Assembly: GCA_017560305.1 (NCBI GenBank)
Contig: JAFYOF010000156.1
Span: forward strand, 1-9,633
Direction of reading: 5' to 3'
Origin: Alistipes sp.
GTDB lineage: Bacteria; Bacteroidota; Bacteroidia; Bacteroidales; Rikenellaceae
Length of the DNA: 9,633 bases
Shown here: one piece after another, positions 1-4,748 of the stretch
How the letters are laid out: the number at the start of each line of letters is the position of its first letter
How positions within the stretch are numbered: the first letter of the stretch is position 1
Translations under genes and position numbers: made by a program
The notes under the pieces: model-generated
Databases searched by the model: none
Seen by the model: the letters and a program-made list of their open reading frames with translations, nothing else
What the model was told of the DNA's origin: nothing

Positions 1-1116
1 CCAGAGGTAGCCGATGCGATAAGGGATGGCTCGGGTTATCATATCGCAAGACTCTCAACAAGTGATGGTCGCAAGTATTTCTACTCTGCAACACGAGGCG
101 AGAGGGTGGTTGTCCGCACGGCAATACCTTACTCGGCATCGTTGCGTGAGTTGTTGAAGGCGGAGTGGGACTATCTGGGTGTGATGCTTGCAATAAGCCT
201 TACGGTGAGCATCCTCGCATACTTCGCCACACGACGCCTGGGCAAGACCATCGAGCGCCTCAACCGCTTTGCGGCAAAGGCAAAGAAGGGAGAGTCGTTC
301 AATGAGGCAGAGCCATTCCCCAGCGATGAACTTGGCTCAATATCAAACCATATCGTGCAACTATACGCCCAGTGGCAGCAGACCATCAAGGACAGAGATA
401 TTGCGCACGAGGCTGCAATGCGTGAGGAGCAGGAAAAGATACGCATCAAACGACAACTGACAAACAATATAAACCACGAGTTGAAAACTCCCGTGGCATC
501 TATTCAGGTCTGCCTGGAGACTCTGCTGTCGGGCATCAACCTCAGCGAGGAGAAGCGTCAGGAACTTATCGAGCGCTGCTATGCCAACAATGAGCGCCTG
601 CGCCGATTGCTGGGCGATGTGTCGCTTATTACCCGTATGGAGGATGGTAGTCAGTTAATTGGCAAGGAGTCTGTGGTAATCAACAATATCTTGGACGAGA
701 TTGCCGACGAATTGGAGATAATGCCCGAGGAGGAGCGATTCACGCTGCATACCGATTTCCCAGAGCAGGTCATCATCGAGGGCAACCTCTCACTCATTGG
801 CTCTATCTTCCGCAACCTTACAGAGAATGCCATTGCCTACTCTGGCGGCAAGAATATCTATATTTCGCTGGTTGAGAATAGTGATAAGATGTGCAGGATA
901 CGCTTTGAGGATGATGGCTGCGGAGTGGAGGAGATACAGTTGCCACGCCTCTTCGAGCGCTTCTACCGAGTGGACAAGGGTCGCTCACGCCGAATGGGTG
1001 GCACAGGTCTCGGTCTTGCCATTGTCAAGCACGCTGTACAATTCCACGGCGGCACAATCACCGCCACCAACAACCCCAATGGCGGCCTTAGGTTTGAGTT
1101 TACCCTGTATAAATAA
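1..1116 (+). CDS. Sensor histidine kinase, PhoR-like (5' truncated by window edge)
   Basis: Frame 1 is open from base 1 to the TAA at 1114-1116, so this is the last 371 residues of a longer membrane kinase; a GTG at 106 is internal and not the start. Numbered from base 1, residues 1-45 resemble the end of the extracytoplasmic sensor region of Bacteroidetes PhoR-like kinases (GSGY, YFYSATR, VRTAIPY). A membrane segment follows at about 58-78 and a HAMP-like linker at about 79-130. The HisKA motif NINHELKTP places the phospho-accepting His at 159. The HATPase domain shows an N box (RNLTENAIAY, Asn272/276), a G1 box (DDGCG, about 304-308), an F box (LFERFYRVD) and a G2 box (GGTGLGLAIVKH, from about 333). 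All catalytic boxes are intact. It should autophosphorylate and pass phosphate to a response regulator, which is probably encoded upstream outside the window. The signal it senses cannot be inferred. Confidence 0.93.
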   Translation, partial: PEVADAIRDGSGYHIARLSTSDGRKYFYSATRGERVVVRTAIPYSASLRELLKAEWDYLGVMLAISLTVSILAYFATRRLGKTIERLNRFAAKAKKGESFNEAEPFPSDELGSISNHIVQLYAQWQQTIKDRDIAHEAAMREEQEKIRIKRQLTNNINHELKTPVASIQVCLETLLSGINLSEEKRQELIERCYANNERLRRLLGDVSLITRMEDGSQLIGKESVVINNILDEIADELEIMPEEERFTLHTDFPEQVIIEGNLSLIGSIFRNLTENAIAYSGGKNIYISLVENSDKMCRIRFEDDGCGVEEIQLPRLFERFYRVDKGRSRRMGGTGLGLAIVKHAVQFHGGTITATNNPNGGLRFEFTLYK

Positions 1117-1150
1117 AAGGTCAAACAATTCTTTGATATATCAGCATACG

Positions 1151-1189
1151 AAAATCGGTAGCCACTTAATTGCGACTACCGATTTTTTT
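1151..1189 (+). terminator. Intrinsic terminator of the histidine kinase (probably bidirectional)
   Basis: An 11-bp perfect stem pairs AAAATCGGTAG (1151-1161) with CTACCGATTTT (1176-1186) around a 14-nt loop. A run of seven T (1183-1189) follows on the plus strand, 34 nt after the kinase stop. On the minus strand the same stem is followed by TTTTC, so it may also stop transcripts of the converging recombinase gene, which ends at 1214. Confidence 0.88.
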
Positions 1190-1214
1190 GAATACACAAC
1201 AATCTTGAATACAC
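1188..1214. repeat. 10-bp direct repeat TTGAATACAC, two copies
   Basis: TTGAATACAC occurs at 1188-1197 and again at 1205-1214, 17 bp apart start to start. The repeat lies between the kinase terminator and the recombinase stop codon, at the left edge of the AT-rich insert, and its last base overlaps the stop. It could be a boundary or recombinase-binding sequence, or chance. Confidence 0.5.
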
Positions 1215-2476
1215 TATATACCGCCAAACGCTGCATCGATAGCGTCTATAACCCTATCCTTACCCTTGCTATGCAATTGGACATACGGTTGCATTGCCTT
1301 AAGGTCGGAGTGGGATGTGAGCAAAGCGATAGTCTGTAAATCCACGCCCTCATTGAGCGCAGTGACAACAAATGTGCGCCTAGCATCGTGGCTTTCAATA
1401 TCCCTCCTATACTCAAAAACTTCCTCGGTGCTTCCTAAGCGGCACAAATAGTTTCTATAAACACCTTTTATATCTGCGAAAGCACCCAGTTGTTTTAGAT
1501 GCTCATTATACTTTTGGTTTGATGGAAGAGGAAACAGTACGCCACCATCATATTCATATTCCGCATATTTTAAATATATGAGTACCGCAATTTTAGGCAA
1601 CTTATATCTAACTCTATCCTTATCCTTCTTTGTTAATATATCCAAATAGTAATCATCGCCTTCCTGTACTATATCTGATTTTCTCAATCTTTTCAAATCG
1701 GAATATCGAAAACCTACAAAGCACTGAAATACGAAAAAATCTCTTGTTTGCTCTAATATGGTACTGTGAGCAACTTCAAGTTGTATAAGGTGTCGAATCT
1801 CGGGAATTGTCAAGTATCTAACTGCGATTCGAGAAGAGGCTAACTTAGGTCTATATAAGAAGAAATCGTCATTGACGGGATATTTCTTCAACCTTGCCCA
1901 GTTCAAGAACTCTCTTAATTTCTCCAAATTCTTCTTAATCTTCTCATTGAGCATTGTTTGAGCCAAAAATCTCAGATAGCCATTCATATACTCCTCATTG
2001 AAACAAGCCCAATTTGTAGACGGTCTATATGAACGCAGACCATTCATTACTCGCTCCCATTCATCTTTATATCTATCACTCCAAGCCTTTTCATGAGAAG
2101 TGCTTTCAATGTAAGAATGCATAATGTAAAAGAACTCCTCACTTCTTACCTCTGAGGATTCCTTAAATGCATAATTAAAGCGTTTTTTTAGTTCCTCCAA
2201 ATTGACCTGCTCGCCTCTGATCGCACAATTATTGAAATACGAGGATACAAAATCCTCTTGCTTTCTTAATAAATCATTTATTATATGGTATTCAACTCCA
2301 TTAACAACACACCCTTGCTTGACTCTATCATTATTCCACTGCTTCAGCGTCAAAGTGACACCAGTATGCAAATCAACTCTTCGAGACTGAGATGTAACTC
2401 TCAATCGAACCGAACATACACCAACCTTGGAAGGTGGTGTCAAATTTCTTTTGATGTTATATTTGGGAATTGCCAT
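1214..2476 (-). CDS. Tyrosine recombinase/integrase, Bacteroidetes arm-binding type
   Basis: This 420-residue protein has the three-part architecture of Bacteroidetes phage- and transposon-type integrases. Residues about 1-75 form an arm-type DNA-binding domain (RLRVTSQSRRVDLHTGVTL), about 110-205 an alpha-helical core-binding SAM-like domain, and about 220-415 the catalytic domain. The catalytic set is visible and complete: Arg257 (CFVGFRYSDL), a beta-hairpin Lys at 283/284 (LTKKDKD), His363 and Arg366 (SHDARRTF), His389 (LLTSHSDL) and nucleophile Tyr398 (MQPYV). It should cut and rejoin DNA at specific att sites. It opens with ATG after an A/T-rich leader; a GGAGG string lies about 22 nt upstream, too far to act as a ribosome site. 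Codon use is AT-biased, unlike the kinase to its left. No excisionase, relaxase or other transfer gene is adjacent. The enzyme class is secure; the element type and target site are unknown. Confidence 0.93.
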   Translation of the reverse strand: MAIPKYNIKRNLTPPSKVGVCSVRLRVTSQSRRVDLHTGVTLTLKQWNNDRVKQGCVVNGVEYHIINDLLRKQEDFVSSYFNNCAIRGEQVNLEELKKRFNYAFKESSEVRSEEFFYIMHSYIESTSHEKAWSDRYKDEWERVMNGLRSYRPSTNWACFNEEYMNGYLRFLAQTMLNEKIKKNLEKLREFLNWARLKKYPVNDDFFLYRPKLASSRIAVRYLTIPEIRHLIQLEVAHSTILEQTRDFFVFQCFVGFRYSDLKRLRKSDIVQEGDDYYLDILTKKDKDRVRYKLPKIAVLIYLKYAEYEYDGGVLFPLPSNQKYNEHLKQLGAFADIKGVYRNYLCRLGSTEEVFEYRRDIESHDARRTFVVTALNEGVDLQTIALLTSHSDLKAMQPYVQLHSKGKDRVIDAIDAAFGGI

Positions 2477-2541
2477 ATCAATTTACTTACACTAGAAACC
2501 TCCAATTTGAGAAATAATTATTACTTTTGACAAGAGAACTA

Positions 2542-2565
2542 TTTACATAAAGTATTTTTACATAA
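2542..2565. repeat. 9-bp direct repeat TTTACATAA, two copies
   Basis: TTTACATAA occurs at 2542-2550 and 2557-2565, 15 bp apart start to start. It lies just downstream of the predicted recombinase -7 box, within its leader. The position fits an operator or a recombination-factor binding site. This is inferred from placement only. Confidence 0.55.
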
Positions 2566-2598
2566 CAAAGATATGAAATAAAAAAGTTTTCACCCAAA
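2566..2598 (-). promoter_or_regulatory. Predicted Bacteroidetes promoter of the recombinase
   Basis: Reading the minus strand, TTTG (2595-2598) is followed after 21 bp by TATCTTTG (2566-2573), matching the Bacteroides -33/-7 pattern TTTG-N19-21-TAnnTTTG. Transcription would start near 2560, giving a leader of about 80-85 nt. The -33 box lies inside the tandem 12-bp repeat, which suggests that a repeat-binding protein could compete with RNA polymerase. Confidence 0.55.
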
Positions 2599-2610
2599 TT
2601 TTCACCCAAA
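2587..2610. repeat. Perfect tandem 12-bp repeat TTTTCACCCAAA x2
   Basis: TTTTCACCCAAA is present at 2587-2598 and immediately again at 2599-2610 with no mismatch. At 12 bp the copies are just over one helical turn apart, so a protein bound to both would lie on nearly the same DNA face. The location, about 110 bp upstream of the recombinase start and over its -33 box, fits an arm-type integrase site or operator. Confidence 0.75.
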
Positions 2611-2733
2611 AATCAACAAAACAACACAAAATATAATAAAATAAAACACCTACCAACATATTAAATATCAACACCATAAGGAAGGAAATAAAATAGGGTA
2701 AAATAATACCAGGAATCCCCTATCCACTACAAG

Positions 2734-2765
2734 AAAAGATGTCGAAAGACATCTTTTTGTTTTTT
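2734..2765 (+). terminator. Intrinsic terminator hairpin with GAAA tetraloop
   Basis: AAAAGATGTC (2734-2743) pairs perfectly with GACATCTTTT (2748-2757) around a GAAA loop of the stable GNRA type, followed by a T-rich tail to 2765. It reads best on the plus strand, where no gene is visible upstream. On the minus strand the stem is equally good and is followed by CTTG after four U, so it could also insulate the recombinase from nuclease-gene transcripts. Confidence 0.75.
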
Positions 2766-2800
2766 ATACCAGTTCGGTGGGGGCTATATTTGGGGAACAG

Positions 2801-2829
2801 CGGGACAGATTTTATCTGCCCCGTTTTTT
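2801..2829 (+). terminator. Second hairpin with T tract (terminator-like)
   Basis: CGGGACAGAT (2801-2810) faces ATCTGCCCCG (2814-2823) around a TTT loop, with six T following (2824-2829). Plus-strand RNA has one A-C mismatch. Minus-strand RNA would form a G-U pair there and so a full stem, but it lacks a U tract. It may weakly terminate in either direction. Confidence 0.55.
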
Positions 2830-2920
2830 ATCATTATTACTATTTTCAAAAATATCTTTCTCGCAAATGACAACAATTTTTTTTTGCCAGTAATTAGTGT
2901 CAGTAAAGTTAAAAGTATAA

Positions 2921-3823
2921 TTATTGACAAATGAACATCTCTTTATATCTGTCCTGGTCCATTAACTCAAATTCGAATCTATAATCGCTTGGCTTATTAA
3001 TCTTCAAGTGCTCAGCTTGATAGTCCATTATTATGTCAAATAACCAATTGAGGTCATTGTATGTTATGGCATCATTGTAGTCCTTAAGGATTTCTTCTTT
3101 ATACTTTTTAACCTTTTCACACTTGGTGAAGTCTGTATTTTTATTAGGATTGAATATGAGATAAATGAACTTTACATTTCGATTTGCCCCATTCTCAAGA
3201 ATGTTAGCGCAAATAGCAAGGAAATGACATATCAATTGCTTTATATCACAATGTTTGACAACCTTTCCGTCTATTGTAAATATGTTCAACTTCTCATCAT
3301 ATTCAAACTTACGAGTTGTCCTTGTTTTCCCTGCTATATACTTGTAAAGTTTGAAATAGACTGATGATATTTTATTTTTATTTGCACTATAAATCTCCCT
3401 GCATTTTGCTTCAATGAAGATGTCTTGGTTATTGCGAATTAAGTAACCATCCAAATTTGCAGTACCACCCACGCGAGTAGGAAGCAACTTTTCAAAATGA
3501 AAACCAGGTATTCTCTCTGATAAGCCATATAGAAATCTGCTAGAGGAACCATACGATGCCATTTTGGGAGGAACAGTCTTTCCTCTCTTTTTATACTCAT
3601 CAAGTTCTCCACCATCGGCATCCCTAAATTGCGCTTGATGCAGAGGCGACATATCTTGTAGAAATTTCTCCCAAGTATTTTTGCTCATATAATTATAATA
3701 TGGAACTCTCTCTTCGATTTTATATCCATATTCAGTTGTGCCAGATAGAATTTTAGCGTCTCTAATAGCAAAGTCTAATGCAAGATCTTTACGATCTATT
3801 TTAGGGTATTCATAATTAGTCAT
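2921..3823 (-). CDS. PD-(D/E)XK nuclease-like protein, putative restriction/defence endonuclease
   Basis: This is a 300-residue soluble protein with no signal peptide or membrane segment. The central stretch carries a PD-(D/E)XK-type signature: an acidic helix residue Glu111 (FHFEKLLP), then Asp125 (NLDGYLI), then Glu138-x-Lys140 (IFIEAKCRE) on the next predicted strand. The spacing and the hydrophobic strand before EAK are typical of this nuclease fold. The overall layout, with a conserved GSSRFLYGL segment before the core, recalls the PGN_0703-like putative restriction endonucleases of Bacteroidetes; that family assignment is from memory. It uses AT-rich codons and has its own promoter, set apart from the operon to its right. 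No methyltransferase, helicase or specificity subunit is adjacent, so a classical restriction-modification pair is not shown. The nuclease fold is likely; substrate and biological role are unknown. Confidence 0.72.
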   Translation of the reverse strand: MTNYEYPKIDRKDLALDFAIRDAKILSGTTEYGYKIEERVPYYNYMSKNTWEKFLQDMSPLHQAQFRDADGGELDEYKKRGKTVPPKMASYGSSSRFLYGLSERIPGFHFEKLLPTRVGGTANLDGYLIRNNQDIFIEAKCREIYSANKNKISSVYFKLYKYIAGKTRTTRKFEYDEKLNIFTIDGKVVKHCDIKQLICHFLAICANILENGANRNVKFIYLIFNPNKNTDFTKCEKVKKYKEEILKDYNDAITYNDLNWLFDIIMDYQAEHLKINKPSDYRFEFELMDQDRYKEMFICQ

Positions 3824-3839
3824 AAATTTGTATTTTATA

Positions 3840-3871
3840 CAAATATAACTAAATTAATTATTTCAAACAAA
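3840..3871 (-). promoter_or_regulatory. Predicted Bacteroidetes promoter of the nuclease-like gene
   Basis: On the minus strand, TTTG (3868-3871) and TATATTTG (3840-3847) are separated by exactly 20 bp, a full match to the TTTG-N19-21-TAnnTTTG pattern. Transcription would begin only about 10-14 nt before the ATG at 3823, giving a very short leader with no Shine-Dalgarno sequence. The -33 box lies in the T tract of the upstream operon's terminator. Confidence 0.62.
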
Positions 3872-3895
3872 AAAGGTTGCCCGATGGACAACCTT
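3862..3895 (-). terminator. Intrinsic terminator of the mqnE-to-peptidase operon
   Basis: In minus-strand RNA a 10-bp stem (plus-strand arms 3886-3895 and 3873-3882) closes on a three-base loop, with one G-U pair, and is followed by UUUUUUGUUU. It begins 22 nt after the peptidase stop codon and marks the end of the right-hand transcription unit. Confidence 0.88.
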
Positions 3896-3917
3896 AAATC
3901 AAAAGCGAAAAATACTC

Positions 3918-4736
3918 TTACTCCTTGATGTCGCCGACGGCGAGCTGGTATTCGTGCCAGAGGGTTTCGATGTCGTACTGCTCGCCGAGGATGGATTTTA
4001 TAGCGCCATCGAATGACCAGGGCACGATGTGCAGGGTGCTCTGGTTGAACTTGCGCAGGAAGTCTGCATCGTAGTTATCGCGAATCCACACAAAGAAGTA
4101 TCCCGCGTGGCGGTAGCCGTTCATATAGTGGCCTCCCTTGGGGCGGTCCTTCTCGCCGTAGAAGCCTCCGTTTGCTACGCGCACAGCGTCTGCCATACCC
4201 TCGATGAATGCCCAGAAGGTGCGGTTTGTGCCGTATGAGCCGATGCCCTGAGGCTCAAGCTGGTAGGCGTGGGTGAGCTCGTGGAGCAGTACGCCGCGGG
4301 TCTCGAACATCACCTTTTCGTCGCCCCTGCCACGGTAGGAGTTCTCGATGTGGCGTGTGCTGTAGAAGATATGCACGCGACCTCTGCCGCCGCCCTTTGC
4401 CGATACGCCCTCCTTGTCCTCAAGCGTGTAGTAGATTGATTTCACGGGCATTATGCTGTCCTTTGGCGAAAAGTAGAGTGTCGCCAGCACCTCACGTGCG
4501 CAGCCCGAGATATACTCGTCGGGGTTTGGGATAAGGCGGTTGTAGATAGCCGAGCCCTCGGTGTGGGTCGCCTTGTCGTGGAAGCGGATGCTGCCCACAT
4601 CGTACTTTTGCCACTTCTTAAGGTTGAGCGGCTTGACCTTTACCTCTCTCTTTGTCTGTGCCGAGATGGGGCAGGTAGCCATAGAGAATGCTCCCACACA
4701 CATCAAGGCGATAATCATCACACAAAATCTCTTCAT
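3918..4736 (-). CDS. Secreted BSP-family zinc metallopeptidase-like protein
   Basis: This 272-residue protein begins with a signal peptide: a basic MKR, a hydrophobic core at 4-20, and a likely signal-peptidase I site after Ala26 (PISA|QT). It should therefore be exported to the periplasm or beyond. Residues about 45-265 match the basic secretory protein (BSP) peptidase family of plants and bacteria. The zinc motif HELTH (His152, Glu153, His156) is followed by AFIEGMADAVR, where Glu179 and Asp183 supply the usual conserved downstream acidic positions. The C-terminal helices (YRHAGYFFVWI, LWHEYQ) also fit the family. The substrate is not predictable. The ATG is preceded by AAAAGAG directly abutting the start. 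It lies 12 nt after the ygiQ-like gene and is the last gene of the operon, so it is probably co-transcribed. Cys13 and Cys22 do not make a convincing lipobox. Confidence 0.87.
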   Translation of the reverse strand: MKRFCVMIIALMCVGAFSMATCPISAQTKREVKVKPLNLKKWQKYDVGSIRFHDKATHTEGSAIYNRLIPNPDEYISGCAREVLATLYFSPKDSIMPVKSIYYTLEDKEGVSAKGGGRGRVHIFYSTRHIENSYRGRGDEKVMFETRGVLLHELTHAYQLEPQGIGSYGTNRTFWAFIEGMADAVRVANGGFYGEKDRPKGGHYMNGYRHAGYFFVWIRDNYDADFLRKFNQSTLHIVPWSFDGAIKSILGEQYDIETLWHEYQLAVGDIKE

Positions 4737-4748
4737 CTCTTTTAAGTT

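Larger units (their letters stand above)
2477..2920. other. Noncoding AT-rich region between recombinase and nuclease genes
   Basis: This 444-bp stretch holds no convincing gene on either strand. From left to right it contains the recombinase leader and promoter with two sets of direct repeats (2542-2610), a strongly A-rich tract (about 2611-2692), and an inverted repeat ATAGGG/CCCTAT (2693-2698 with 2718-2723). It continues with a tRNA-3'-end-like string (2713-2729), two hairpins with T tracts on the plus strand (2734-2765 and 2801-2829), and a nine-T run near 2878-2886. The string ATACCAG recurs at 2706-2712 and 2766-2772. The combination resembles a recombination attachment region, but no full attachment site can be defined from this window alone. 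Confidence 0.6.

Noticed and set aside
106..1116. GTG at 106 as the start of the histidine kinase
   Set aside because: The same frame continues upstream to base 1 with sequence typical of the kinase sensor region, so the gene is truncated by the window rather than starting there.
797..1339. 180-codon plus-strand frame over the kinase end, its terminator and the recombinase end
   Set aside because: It overlaps two well-supported genes in another frame or strand and runs through an intrinsic terminator.
2506..2529. Plus-strand TTTG and TACTTTTG as a promoter pair
   Set aside because: Only 12 bp separate the two boxes, too close for the Bacteroidetes promoter pattern.
2587..2610. The two 12-bp repeats as a CRISPR array
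   Set aside because: The copies are directly adjacent with no spacers and far shorter than CRISPR repeats; no cas genes are present.
2785..2792. Plus-strand TATATTTG as a promoter -7 element
   Set aside because: The nearest upstream TTTG is 25 bp away, outside the expected 19-21 bp, and the transcript would hit the 2801-2829 hairpin almost at once.
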